Assembly (NCBI GenBank): GCA_017503015.1
Contig: JAFVTX010000058.1
Span: forward strand, 1 to 57,211
DNA length: 57,211 nt
Reading direction: 5' to 3'
From: Fibrobacter sp.
Lineage (GTDB): Bacteria; Fibrobacterota; Fibrobacteria; Fibrobacterales; Fibrobacteraceae
Shown: piece after piece, positions 23,955-32,752 of the stretch
Layout of the letters: each line of letters begins with the position of its first letter
Numbering within the stretch: the first letter of the stretch is position 1
Program-made: the position numbers and the translations under genes
The notes under the pieces: model-generated
What the model was told of the DNA's origin: nothing
What the model saw: the letters and a program-made list of their open reading frames with translations, nothing else
Database searches by the model: none

Positions 23955-25217
23955 ATGAAAATGCGATTTGAAAAGAAAGTCTGGCTAAGCAGCCCCACCA
24001 TGCACGGCGAAGAAATCAAGTATGTGACCGAAGCGTACGAAACCAACTGGATGAGCACCGTGGGTGCGAACATCAACGAGGTGGAACTCCTCGCTGCCGA
24101 AAAGGTGGGCTGCAAGTATGCCGTGGCGCTCTCCGCCGGTACGGCCGCACTGCACCTGTGCACAAAGCTTGCGGGTGAGGCCCTTTACGGAATGCCCAAG
24201 GTGGGCGAGGGGAGCCTGCGCGGCCACAGGGTGTTCTGCAGCGACATGACTTTCGACGCGACGGTGAACCCCATCGCCTACGAGAACGGCGAGGCCGTTT
24301 TCATCGACACCGAGTACGATACCTGGAACATGGACCCGATGGCGCTCGAAAAGGCGTTCGAGATTTACCCCGAAGTGCGACTGGTGGTGCTAGTTCATTT
24401 GTACGGAACGCCCGGCAAGGTGGACGAAATCCGCGCGATTTGCGCCCGCCACAATGCCCTCCTTATCGAAGACGCCGCCGAAAGCTTCGGTGCCAGCTAC
24501 AAGGGTGTACAGACCGGCAAGTTCGGCGACTACAGCGCCATCAGTTTTAACGGCAACAAGATCATTACCGGTTCTAGCGGCGGCATGTTCCTGACTGATA
24601 GCAAGGACGACGCCGAGAAGGTGCGCAAGTGGAGCACCCAGAGCCGCGAGGCGGCCGCCTGGTACCAGCACGAAGAGGTTGGCTACAACTACCGCATGAG
24701 CAATGTCATCGCCGGCGTGGTCCGCGGCCAGATGCCTTATTTGGAAGAACATATCGCCCAGAAAAAGGCAATCTACATGCGCTACAAGGAGGGCCTGAAG
24801 GGCCTCCCGGTGCAGGTGAACCCCTACGACGCCGCCAACAGCGAACCGAACTTCTGGCTCAGCTGCCTGATTATCGATAAAGAAGCCATGTGCAAGCAGG
24901 TCCGCGGCGAAACCGACGCCCTGTACATCCACGAGGTGGGCAAGAGCTGCCCCACGGAAATTCTGGAACGCATTGCCGCCATGAACGCCGAAGGTCGCCC
25001 CATCTGGAAACCCATGCACATGCAGCCCATGTACATGAACCACGCCTTTATCACCGCGCAGGGTAACGGCCGTGCCCGCACCAACGCCTACATCGCGGGC
25101 GGCATCACCGACGTGGGCGCCGACATCTTTGCCCGCGGGCTCTGCCTCCCCAGCGACAACAAGATGACCCCCGAACAGCAGGATGCTATCATCCAGGCTA
25201 TCCGCGAGTGTTTTTAA
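23955..25217 (+). CDS. DegT/DnrJ/EryC1/StrS family PLP-dependent aminotransferase
   Basis: A 420-residue sugar aminotransferase of the DegT family. The PLP-binding lysine is in FNGNKIITGSSGGM; LSAGTAALHL, IEDAAESFGA and the FGDYSAISFN strand are conserved. Such enzymes aminate nucleotide-linked ketosugars, for example in the bacillosamine or legionaminic acid routes, for surface glycans. The C-terminal motif LCLPSDNKMTPEQQDAI is typical of the PglE/WecE-like branch. It follows the pigment genes by only 25 bp but has its own TATATT box with the start codon right behind it, so it is probably a separate leaderless unit. The actual sugar substrate cannot be read from the sequence. Confidence 0.9.
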   Translation: MKMRFEKKVWLSSPTMHGEEIKYVTEAYETNWMSTVGANINEVELLAAEKVGCKYAVALSAGTAALHLCTKLAGEALYGMPKVGEGSLRGHRVFCSDMTFDATVNPIAYENGEAVFIDTEYDTWNMDPMALEKAFEIYPEVRLVVLVHLYGTPGKVDEIRAICARHNALLIEDAAESFGASYKGVQTGKFGDYSAISFNGNKIITGSSGGMFLTDSKDDAEKVRKWSTQSREAAAWYQHEEVGYNYRMSNVIAGVVRGQMPYLEEHIAQKKAIYMRYKEGLKGLPVQVNPYDAANSEPNFWLSCLIIDKEAMCKQVRGETDALYIHEVGKSCPTEILERIAAMNAEGRPIWKPMHMQPMYMNHAFITAQGNGRARTNAYIAGGITDVGADIFARGLCLPSDNKMTPEQQDAIIQAIRECF

Positions 25218-25284
25218 CATAAATCATCGATGGTTGAATCTTGCCTGAACGGGCAAAAAAGTCTTGATTGTAAAGAAAGACCTA

Positions 25285-25313
25285 TTGCTTTTTTGTGCAG
25301 TTTTATGTATATT
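25285..25313 (+). promoter_or_regulatory. Promoter TTGCTT-17-TATATT of the radical SAM gene
   Basis: The -35 TTGCTT (25285-25290) and -10 TATATT (25308-25313) are 17 bp apart. The transcript would begin with a small GCTC-GTAA-GAGC hairpin and reach the ATG at 25349 after about 30 bases. Confidence 0.6.
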
Positions 25314-25348
25314 AGTGCTCGTAAGAGCAACTATACAAAAAGGCAATT

Positions 25349-26599
25349 ATGGATGTTCGTGAAAAATTGCGGATTCTATCGGCGGCAGCCAAGTACGACG
25401 TATCCTGCTCCTCTAGCGGGTCCAGCCGCTGTGCGCCTCCTGGCGGGCTGGGTGACGCCTGCAGTGCCGGCATTTGCCACACCTGGGCCGCCGACGGGCG
25501 TTGCGTCTCACTTTTGAAGGTATTGCTCAGCAACGCCTGCAAGTACGACTGTGCCTATTGCGTGAACCGCCGGAGCAACGACGTTCCCCGGGCCACCTTT
25601 ACGCCTAAAGAGCTTATCCAGCTGACCATAGAGTTTTATCGCCGGAACTATATCGAGGGCCTGTTCCTGAGCTCTGCAGTGATTAAAGATCCGGACTATA
25701 CCATGGAACTTCTGGTGAAAATCGCCCGGGAGCTCCGGACAGTGCACCGCTTTGGTGGATACATCCACCTGAAGGCAATCCCGGGGGCTAGCGCCCGTCT
25801 CTTGTACGAGGCGGGTCTATATGCCGACCGGAGCAGCGTGAATATTGAGGTTCCTTCTGACAAGTCCCTGCAGTACCTCGCTCCCGAGAAGAACTTTGCC
25901 TCAGTATATGCGCCCATGAACTTCTTTGCTGAACGCAAACTGGAATACAAGGCTTCCGTAAGCCGTTACACTCCGAGTTTCTTGCCGGCGGGTCAGAGCA
26001 CCCAGATGATCGTGGGGGCGTCGGGGGAGTCGGACTACCAGATTCTTTCCCTGACCTCGGGCTTTTACAACAAGCAAAAACTCAAGCGGGTCTACTATTC
26101 GGGCTATGTCCCTATCAATGCAGACAAGCGCCTGCCGGTGCTTACCACCAAGCCTCCTCTGGTTCGGGAACATCGGCTTTATCAGGCGGATTGGCTTATG
26201 CGGTTTTACAAGTTCCGCTATGACGAGATTCTGGACGAGGCCCATCCGAACCTGGACCTGGAGCTGGATCCGAAAATCGGCTGGGCGTTGCGCCATCCGG
26301 AAATGTTCCCGGTGGACATTCAGCATGCCGATTACGAGATGATTTTGCGCGTCCCGGGAATCGGCGTCAAGTCGGCCCAGCTTATCGTTTCGGGCCGTCG
26401 CTTTGCCAAAATCCGGCTGGAACAGCTGAAAAAGATGGGGGTGGTCCTTAAGCGGGCCAAGTACTTCATCTACCATCCGGACACTCCCGCAAGCCTGCGC
26501 AGGCTTTACCCCGAGATGGTGCGGCCCCTGCTCCTTCCGCGGCCCAAGTCCGGCCAGCTGGACTTGTTCAGCAACACCCCGCTGGCCCTGCCTGCATAA
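25349..26599 (+). CDS. Putative DNA modification/repair radical SAM protein (TIGR03916-like)
   Basis: A 416-residue radical SAM enzyme. The [4Fe-4S]-SAM motif CKYDCAYC (Cys64, Cys68, Cys71) is preceded by further conserved cysteines (CSSSGSSRC, CSAGICHTW) that could bind a second cluster. Near the C-terminus a helix-hairpin-helix, VPGIGVKSAQLIVSGRR, indicates DNA binding. This layout matches TIGR03916, a predicted DNA modification or repair radical SAM family that travels with a TIGR03915 protein, often fused to or beside uracil-DNA glycosylase. The TIGR03915 partner is the next gene on the same strand, 211 bp away. The chemical reaction is not known for the family. Confidence 0.88.
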   Translation: MDVREKLRILSAAAKYDVSCSSSGSSRCAPPGGLGDACSAGICHTWAADGRCVSLLKVLLSNACKYDCAYCVNRRSNDVPRATFTPKELIQLTIEFYRRNYIEGLFLSSAVIKDPDYTMELLVKIARELRTVHRFGGYIHLKAIPGASARLLYEAGLYADRSSVNIEVPSDKSLQYLAPEKNFASVYAPMNFFAERKLEYKASVSRYTPSFLPAGQSTQMIVGASGESDYQILSLTSGFYNKQKLKRVYYSGYVPINADKRLPVLTTKPPLVREHRLYQADWLMRFYKFRYDEILDEAHPNLDLELDPKIGWALRHPEMFPVDIQHADYEMILRVPGIGVKSAQLIVSGRRFAKIRLEQLKKMGVVLKRAKYFIYHPDTPASLRRLYPEMVRPLLLPRPKSGQLDLFSNTPLALPA

Positions 26600-26652
26600 G
26601 GCGCGACTATGATTCCGGCAAGAAGGGGTGGTGAGCTACGCAGTGCGAACCA

Positions 26653-26790
26653 GGGGAAGGCTTTCCCCTAACCCCTAAATCCTAGATCCTAGATCCTAAA
26701 AAGTTTTCAGTCCTCAGTATATATTTGGCGCCAAAGGCGCGACTATAAGAACTCACAACTCATAACTGACAACTCATTACTAATCCCACA
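26653..26790 (+). repeat. Cluster of intergenic repeats between the rSAM and TIGR03915 genes
   Basis: In order: the palindrome GGGGAAGGCTTTCCCC (26653-26668), the words CCTAGATCCTAGATCCTAAA, the GGCGCC element TATATTTGGCGCCAAAGGCG (from 26719) running into GCGACTATAA, and then CTCATAACTGACAACTCATT. Each also occurs elsewhere in the window. The element contains a TATATT that could serve as the -10 for the gene at 26811. Confidence 0.65.
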
Positions 26791-26810
26791 CCCCACACCT
26801 CACACCGCCT

Positions 26811-27572
26811 ATGTCCCTCTCCATCCAATACGATTCTACATTCGAAGGCTTTCTCAGTGCAGTCTTCGAGATTTACCGCCAGCATCTCGAAGTGGGCGAA
26901 ATCCGTCCGGATCGCTCTACGGCTCCGGCGGATATGTTCCTGCAGCCTTTCCATATCGAGACCAGCGAGGAGTCGGCGGCCCGCCTCCATCGCGCCATCG
27001 TAAACTTTGCAAGCGAAGAGGTTTATAACCTGCTTCATGCGGCTTTTTTGTCCGAAGAGGAGGGGGTCGAAATGAAGATTTTCGCCTTCTTGAAAAAGCT
27101 GTTTTCAGGAGCTGATCCAAGTTACGGCCAAAATCCAGCTTCGGCGGAAATGCTCCCGCTTTACAAGCTGGGCCAGTCCGTGCGTAGGGAAGCGGGGGGA
27201 ATGCTTGGCCTGGTCCGTTTTGCCGTAGGGCCCGATAACATGCTCTGTGCCGAAATTGAACCGAAATACGACATCTTGACCCTTATGGAAACTCATTTCT
27301 CCAAGCGTTTCGCCAATGAAAAATGGCTGATTTACGATTCCAAGCGGGACTACGGCCTGTTTCACGACCGGACGGGGTGTCAAGTGGTGACGTTACCGGG
27401 CTACAAGTCTGGCGCCATGGACCTGAAAGATTCTTTTACCGACCTGTGGAGGGAATTCTACAAGTCCATCGCCATCAAGGAACGGGAGAACCCCAAGCTT
27501 TTGAGGCGTTGCCTGCCGGTCCGATACTGGAACCACCTGCCGGAGCGCTCCATAGCAACGGCGGTTACGTAG
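26811..27572 (+). CDS. TIGR03915/DUF4130 family DNA metabolism protein
   Basis: A 253-residue protein of the TIGR03915 type, the usual partner of TIGR03916 radical SAM enzymes. Recognisable parts are QYDSTFEGFLSAVFEIY at the start, a central KLGQSVRREAGGMLGLVRF, and the C-terminal RRCLPVRYWNHLPE. It lacks the C-terminal uracil-DNA glycosylase domain found fused in some relatives. No Shine-Dalgarno precedes the ATG; the upstream sequence is a C/A-rich short-word repeat right up to the start. It probably acts with the radical SAM enzyme on DNA bases, but neither substrate nor reaction is established. Confidence 0.85.
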   Translation: MSLSIQYDSTFEGFLSAVFEIYRQHLEVGEIRPDRSTAPADMFLQPFHIETSEESAARLHRAIVNFASEEVYNLLHAAFLSEEEGVEMKIFAFLKKLFSGADPSYGQNPASAEMLPLYKLGQSVRREAGGMLGLVRFAVGPDNMLCAEIEPKYDILTLMETHFSKRFANEKWLIYDSKRDYGLFHDRTGCQVVTLPGYKSGAMDLKDSFTDLWREFYKSIAIKERENPKLLRRCLPVRYWNHLPERSIATAVT

Positions 27573-27714
27573 TGCTCGACCATGTGACCCGCCTGACTTT
27601 GCGGTTTTTCGCCGTCTAGGTTGATTTCTTTTTACGAAACTTCGAAAAAATCCTGGCCTTTTTCTTTTTCCAGATTATATATTTTATGTAAGAAATGATA
27701 ACTGGAGTGTTCCA

Positions 27715-29337
27715 ATGGTAAAAACGGCTGCGAAACCGGGATTTTTTGTTCAGGACAGGTACCTTTACAGCAAGGACAACGAGAAGGTCATCCTTCGCGG
27801 GGTGAACCACATGTTCATCTGGACCGACCGGGAAGGCAAGACCATTCCCGAAATCGCAAAGACCGGGGCCAACTGTGTCCGTATCGTCTGGAATACCCGC
27901 GGTCGTATCAGCGACCTGGACAACATCATGGGGCTATGCATAGCCAACGGCATGATTCCCATTCCCGAGATTCACGATACCACGGGTAACTGGGACCGTC
28001 TTCCGGATGCTCTGGACTACTGGCTTCGTGAAGAAACCCTGCAGGTGCTTTCCAACCATCAGGAATACATGATTCTGAATGTGGGCAACGAGCCCGGCGC
28101 CGGAGAGATTCCCGAAAGCGAATTTTTTGACGTGTACCGCATGATTGTGACCAAGATGCGTGCCGCCGGAATCCGCGTGCCCATCATGATTGATGCCGAC
28201 ATGTGGGGTCAAGACGAAAAGATTCTGCTTTCCGTGGGTCCGAAACTTTTGCAGGCGGATCCGGAACACAACCTGATTTTTTCTATCCACATGTGGTGGC
28301 CCAGCGAAAAGCACGACCCCGCCCGTACGGGTTTTGCAACCGTTCAGGAGCGCATTACCGCGACCCTTGAAAAATCCGTGGAACTGAAACTGCCCTTTGT
28401 GGTGGGCGAGTTTGCTCCGGTGGCTGCCGGTGGTGCAAAAGAAATCCCCTATAAGCATATCATGGCCGAGGCGGAACGCCTGAACATTGGTTGGATGGCC
28501 TGGAGCTGGGGTCCCGGAAATTACGACAGTCCCGAAATGGACATGACCGCCCATAGTTCCTTCAATACGCTTGTGGGCTGGGGCAAGGAAGTGGCGGTGG
28601 ATAGCCCTCTCGGTATCCAGAACACCAGCGTGATTCCGAATTTTATCCAGAACAAGGACTACGTCACCGGGTTCCAGGGAACAGGAACAAACCTTATCCA
28701 GAATGGCGATTTTTCTGACGAGAATCCGCTGGAAAACTGGGTCACCGATTTCTGGGGTGGCAAGGCCGACGTCAAGGTCGAAGACGGTGTGGTCCATTTC
28801 AACATCACCAAGGGCGGCAAGGAAACCTGGGGCCTGCAGTTCAAGCAGCACCTGCCTCTTCGGAACGGTGTCACCTACATTTTCAGTATGCGCGCCAAGG
28901 CGGACAAACCCCGCACCTTGAACGTGAACATTAAGAAAGATGCCGAAATTTACACGCCCTATGCTAACGGCCGTATCCTGGACTTGAGCACCAGCTGGCA
29001 GAGTTTCAGCTGGAAGTTCACCATGAAAGAGGATTCCGATGCTGAAGCCCTGCTGATTTTTGATATGGGCGGCACTCCGATTTCTTGGTCTCTGGCCGAC
29101 ATCTCCTTGGTGCAGGCCAGAAGTGTGGCCGACCGCCTGAATCGAACCTTCCAGCGCAATGTGCAGAAGAATTCCGGCTATTTCAACGCCCCTAATGGTC
29201 CGTGGCAGCTTTTGCTATACTCTGCCAAGGGCGAACTCTTGCAGGTCCTGGACGAAGGCAAGGGTGGCGAAGGAATGCGCTCTTACCCGAAGCTGGAACA
29301 GAGCGGCATTATGGTGGTCAAGGACAAGCTTAGTTAG
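27715..29337 (+). CDS. Glycoside hydrolase family 5 (mannanase-like) with carbohydrate-binding module
   Basis: A 540-residue enzyme. Residues ~10-300 are a GH5 TIM barrel: ILRGVNHMFIW, CVRIVWNT, the acid/base Glu126 in GNEPGAG and the nucleophile Glu232 in VVGEFAP. The RGVNH..W and VRIVWNT patterns are usual in bacterial beta-1,4-mannanases. Residues ~325-465 form a beta-sandwich CBM (NLIQNGDFSDENPLENW; WQSFSWKFTM), and the last ~60 residues resemble a short secretion or sorting tail (GPWQLLLYSAKGELLQVL). No N-terminal signal peptide is visible and no upstream in-frame start restores one, although a mannan hydrolase should be exported. TATATT (27678-27683) and GGAG precede the ATG. Confidence 0.85.
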   Translation: MVKTAAKPGFFVQDRYLYSKDNEKVILRGVNHMFIWTDREGKTIPEIAKTGANCVRIVWNTRGRISDLDNIMGLCIANGMIPIPEIHDTTGNWDRLPDALDYWLREETLQVLSNHQEYMILNVGNEPGAGEIPESEFFDVYRMIVTKMRAAGIRVPIMIDADMWGQDEKILLSVGPKLLQADPEHNLIFSIHMWWPSEKHDPARTGFATVQERITATLEKSVELKLPFVVGEFAPVAAGGAKEIPYKHIMAEAERLNIGWMAWSWGPGNYDSPEMDMTAHSSFNTLVGWGKEVAVDSPLGIQNTSVIPNFIQNKDYVTGFQGTGTNLIQNGDFSDENPLENWVTDFWGGKADVKVEDGVVHFNITKGGKETWGLQFKQHLPLRNGVTYIFSMRAKADKPRTLNVNIKKDAEIYTPYANGRILDLSTSWQSFSWKFTMKEDSDAEALLIFDMGGTPISWSLADISLVQARSVADRLNRTFQRNVQKNSGYFNAPNGPWQLLLYSAKGELLQVLDEGKGGEGMRSYPKLEQSGIMVVKDKLS

Positions 29338-30253
29338 CGGAACTCAGGTCCAGAACGTCTTTCAGGAATGCCGTAACTTTGTTCAGGTAACCGCCGGCGA
29401 TTTTTGGAATGTGCCGGTGAGAGTAGACGTATCTACCGAGCAGTTGTGACTTGGAAAAGAATCCCAGTTCGCGAGAATCCGGGGCGTGTTTCAGTTTTTC
29501 ACTGATGATGAAATAATAGTCGTCTTGTGCGACGATTTTTTCAATACGGCTGGAGTCTGTCTTGTTGTAGAATTCCCGCTTGATTTTTACAGGAGTGCTT
29601 CCGATTTCCCGCTGGAAAACTTGCAGTTCCATTAAGTAACGGTCTTGCCAGGGGAGAAGGTCCACCTCTTTAAGGCTGACTTGACGGTTCCCGAGTTTCA
29701 GGGCCCCCAGCATGTCCAGGGGAAGTTCCCGCTCGCCCTGCCAAAGGGATGTCTTGATGTAGAAGGGAATGCCTTGCTCCATCATGATGTTGATGGCGTA
29801 ATCCTGTTCCACATCGTTCAGCTTGCTCATGTAAAGGGTATCGCCCTTCTTGGGAACATCTATCTTCCGCGTTTCGATGAACACCTCTTCGTCTTCAAGC
29901 TGCTTGGTCTTGTTCTTGACGCGGACTTTACCGTTATTGTAGAACTTGATCTTGTCGCCCGGCATGGCCAGCACTCTGCGGACCAAAGTTTCCCTGTTCT
30001 TTTGGCGGGCCCAGACGATGTCGCCTACTTTTAGTTCATCGATGCAGCGGGGGAGCTTGCATATCCAGACCACGTCGTCTTCTTTGAACTTGGGGTACAT
30101 GGCGGAGTCACTGAGCCTTAAGGGCTCCAGCACGTAAAACCTGCCGTACAGGGCCGCAGCGAAAAACAGCACCAGCAGAAACACCAAGAAGAAGATGAAT
30201 GTCTTGGAATTCCGTAGCTGACGCTTGTTGACGATGTGCCTGAGAGAAGCCAT
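29330..30253 (-). CDS. Signal peptidase I-like protein with altered catalytic residues
   Basis: A 307-residue S26-type protein with one N-terminal membrane segment (residues ~18-37). The domain order matches type I signal peptidase, which cleaves exported proteins outside the inner membrane. The key residues are changed: the box B motif reads DSAMYP (Ser50-Ala51-Met52-Tyr53-Pro54), where the residue before Met is normally the nucleophilic serine, and box D reads VRRVLAMPGD, with Arg92 in place of the general-base lysine. It may be inactive or use Ser50 with a different base. It lies 21 bp behind lepA, the gene order of the classical lepA-lepB operon. Confidence 0.8.
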   Translation of the reverse strand: MASLRHIVNKRQLRNSKTFIFFLVFLLVLFFAAALYGRFYVLEPLRLSDSAMYPKFKEDDVVWICKLPRCIDELKVGDIVWARQKNRETLVRRVLAMPGDKIKFYNNGKVRVKNKTKQLEDEEVFIETRKIDVPKKGDTLYMSKLNDVEQDYAINIMMEQGIPFYIKTSLWQGERELPLDMLGALKLGNRQVSLKEVDLLPWQDRYLMELQVFQREIGSTPVKIKREFYNKTDSSRIEKIVAQDDYYFIISEKLKHAPDSRELGFFSKSQLLGRYVYSHRHIPKIAGGYLNKVTAFLKDVLDLSSAN

Positions 30254-30274
30254 ACCAGAAAGTGAATGGCGGAA

Positions 30275-32095
30275 CTAGTCGCCGTTTCCGTTGGAGTTGT
30301 CCGAAAGGGAAAGCACAGCCAGGAACGCCTTTTGCGGTACTTCTACCGAGCCGATACTCTTCATGCGTTTTTTACCCTCTTTCTGCTTTTCCAGGAGCTT
30401 GCGCTTGCGGGTGATGTCACCGCCGTAGCACTTGGCCAGCACGTCCTTGCGCACGGCCTTCACGGTAGAACGGCTGATGATCTTTCCGCCGATAGCTCCC
30501 TGGATGGCTACGTCGAACTGTTGCCGCGGAATCAGGTCTTTCAGCTTTACGCAGATGGCGTTGGCGTAGGTGCTTGCCTTGTCCCTGTGGATAATCACCG
30601 AGAAGGCGTCCACCGGGTCGCCGTTCAGCAAAATGTCCAGCTTCACCAGGTTGTTCCGCCTATACTCGCTGGGAGCGTAGTCCAGGCCTGCGTAGCCACG
30701 GCTCACGGACTTGAGACGGTCGTAGAAGTCGAACATGATTTCGGCGAGAGGCAGGTTATACTTGAGAATGACCTTCTCCTCGTCGATGTATTCCATGGTT
30801 TCGAATTCCCCGCGCTTTTCTTCGCAGAGGGTCATGAGGGCACCCACGTAGTCCTTGGGTGTAAAAATCTGGGCCTTTACGTAGGGCTCTTCGATGTGGT
30901 CGTAACGGCTCGCGTCGGGGAGCTTGGAGGGGCTCTCGATTTTCACCATGGTACCGTCGCTCATGTACACGTGGTATTCCACGTTGGGCACGGTGGTAAT
31001 GATATCCACGCCGAATTCGCGGTCCAGGCGTTCCTGCACGATTTCCATGTGCAAAAGTCCCAAGAATCCGGTGCGGAAACCGAAGCCCAGGGCGTCGGAA
31101 GTTTCCGGTTCCCAGCTCAGGGCGGAGTCGTTCAGGCGTAGCTTTTCCAGGGCTTCGCGCAAATCCTTGTAATCTTCGGGGTCGATAGGGTAGATGCCCG
31201 AATAAATCATGGGCAAAATATCCTTGTAACCCGGGAGCGGTTCTGCGGCAGGGTTTGCCGTGTCGGTCAGGGTGTCGCCGATCTTGACGTCGCTGATGGT
31301 TTTAACGTTGGCAAGAACATAGCCAACCATACCTTCGGTAAGTTCGGGCCTGGGGTCACGGTGCATACTGAAGGTGCCCACTTCGGTCACCATGTATTCT
31401 CCGCCGGTTTTCATCATGCGGATTTTCATGCCCGCCTTGATGGAGCCTTCTACGATACGGATGTAGTTGATGACCCCGCGGTAGCTGTCATAGACGGAGT
31501 CAAAAATCAGGGCCTTCAGGGGCTTTCCGCTATCGCCCTTGGGGGCGGGAATCTCGTCGACGATTTTGTCCAGGACTTCGCCCACGTTCAGGCCCGTCTT
31601 TGCCGAAATACGGGGAATCTTGTCGGGGTCGTAGCCCAAAAGGTCGCCTACCAGCTGGGCGATATGGTCGGGCTGTGCTCCCGGCAGGTCCACCTTGTTC
31701 AGCACGGGAATCACCGTCAGGTCATTTTCGATGGCGAGGTAAAGGTTGCTGAGTGTCTGGGCCTCGATTCCCTGGCTTGCGTCCACCACCAGGATGGCGC
31801 CTTCACAGGCCGCCAGAGAACGGCTCACCTCGTAGGTAAAGTCCACGTGCCCCGGGGTGTCGATCATGTTCAGGATGTATTCCTGCCCATTCCGCTCATA
31901 AACCATGCGGATGGCGTGGGCCTTGATGGTAATGCCGCGCTCCCGTTCCAGGTCCATGTCGTCCAGCAGCTGGTTCGTCATTTCGTTCTTGGAAACGGTC
32001 TTGGTCAGTTCAATAAGGCGGTCGGCCAGGGTGGATTTGCCATGGTCGATGTGGGCGATAATGCTGAAATTTCTGATGTTGTCGTTTTGCGGCAT
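30275..32095 (-). CDS. lepA: Elongation factor 4 (LepA)
   Basis: A 606-residue ribosome-associated GTPase that promotes back-translocation or assembly of ribosomes. G-domain motifs are complete: [21 protein letters not shown] and NKVDLPGA, followed by EF-G-like domains and the LepA-specific C-terminal domain ending in [23 protein letters not shown] box lies at 32122-32127. The signal-peptidase-like gene follows 21 bp downstream in the same direction. Length and motifs agree with the family throughout. Confidence 0.97.
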   Translation of the reverse strand: MPQNDNIRNFSIIAHIDHGKSTLADRLIELTKTVSKNEMTNQLLDDMDLERERGITIKAHAIRMVYERNGQEYILNMIDTPGHVDFTYEVSRSLAACEGAILVVDASQGIEAQTLSNLYLAIENDLTVIPVLNKVDLPGAQPDHIAQLVGDLLGYDPDKIPRISAKTGLNVGEVLDKIVDEIPAPKGDSGKPLKALIFDSVYDSYRGVINYIRIVEGSIKAGMKIRMMKTGGEYMVTEVGTFSMHRDPRPELTEGMVGYVLANVKTISDVKIGDTLTDTANPAAEPLPGYKDILPMIYSGIYPIDPEDYKDLREALEKLRLNDSALSWEPETSDALGFGFRTGFLGLLHMEIVQERLDREFGVDIITTVPNVEYHVYMSDGTMVKIESPSKLPDASRYDHIEEPYVKAQIFTPKDYVGALMTLCEEKRGEFETMEYIDEEKVILKYNLPLAEIMFDFYDRLKSVSRGYAGLDYAPSEYRRNNLVKLDILLNGDPVDAFSVIIHRDKASTYANAICVKLKDLIPRQQFDVAIQGAIGGKIISRSTVKAVRKDVLAKCYGGDITRKRKLLEKQKEGKKRMKSIGSVEVPQKAFLAVLSLSDNSNGNGD

Positions 32096-32157
32096 AGGGA
32101 ATTTCTTTTAAAGTCAGCACAAATATAGAAATCTGCCCATAGTTTTTCCATTTTATT

Positions 32158-32186
32158 TTGCCTTGACCCTTTACTTTTTCTATATT
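32158..32186 (+). promoter_or_regulatory. Promoter TTGCCT-17-TATATT of the cyclophilin gene
   Basis: The -35 TTGCCT (32158-32163) is 17 bp from the -10 TATATT (32181-32186). The leader to the ATG at 32222 is about 30 bases. It is divergent from the lepA promoter. Confidence 0.55.
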
Positions 32187-32221
32187 ACGACCGATAATTA
32201 AAATGGGGTAGTTGCTCGCTT

Positions 32222-32749
32222 ATGAAGTTGTTTTTCCGCATTTTTGCAGCTTTGCTGTTTGCCGTTGTGCTTTCTCATGCCGAGGGCAAGGTTTTTAACA
32301 AGGACTATTCGGAGATTAAGGAAATTCAGGCGATTATTACCACCCACGAAGGTGAAATTGTCCTTTCCCTCGATTTTAAGGCTGCTCCCAATACGGTGGC
32401 GAACTTTGTGGAACTTGCAAATAAGGGCTTTTACAACGGACTGACGTTCCACCGGGTTATTCAGGGCTTCATGATTCAAGGTGGTGACCCCGAGGGCAAT
32501 GGCAAGGGTGGCCCGGGCTATACCATCGATGACGAAATTAGTGAACTAAAACATGAAACTGGCGTGATTTCTATGGCCAACCGTGGCCCCAACACCAATG
32601 GTTCACAATTCTTTATAACACAGTTGCCACAACATCATCTAGATGGCAAGCATACTGTCTTTGGAAAAGTTTTGTCCGGGCAAGACGTCGTTTGCCGCAT
32701 TGAACAGGGCGATCCCATTATAAACATCAAAATTCTGGAAAAGAAGTAA
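32222..32749 (+). CDS. Secreted cyclophilin-type peptidyl-prolyl isomerase
   Basis: A 175-residue cyclophilin. A signal peptide (residues ~1-20, [14 protein letters not shown]) sends it to the periplasm. [35 protein letters not shown] and the [11 protein letters not shown] segment are the conserved active-site and fold motifs, including the arginine and phenylalanine used in catalysis. It would speed proline isomerisation of exported proteins. It is followed 3 bp after its stop by the histone-H1-like gene, so the two are probably co-transcribed. Confidence 0.93.
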   Translation: MKLFFRIFAALLFAVVLSHAEGKVFNKDYSEIKEIQAIITTHEGEIVLSLDFKAAPNTVANFVELANKGFYNGLTFHRVIQGFMIQGGDPEGNGKGGPGYTIDDEISELKHETGVISMANRGPNTNGSQFFITQLPQHHLDGKHTVFGKVLSGQDVVCRIEQGDPIINIKILEKK

Positions 32750-32752
32750 TCT

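Noticed and set aside
27589-27606. CCGC/GCGG hairpin with T-run as terminator of the TIGR03915 gene
   Set aside because: Only four base pairs; too weak to list as a feature.
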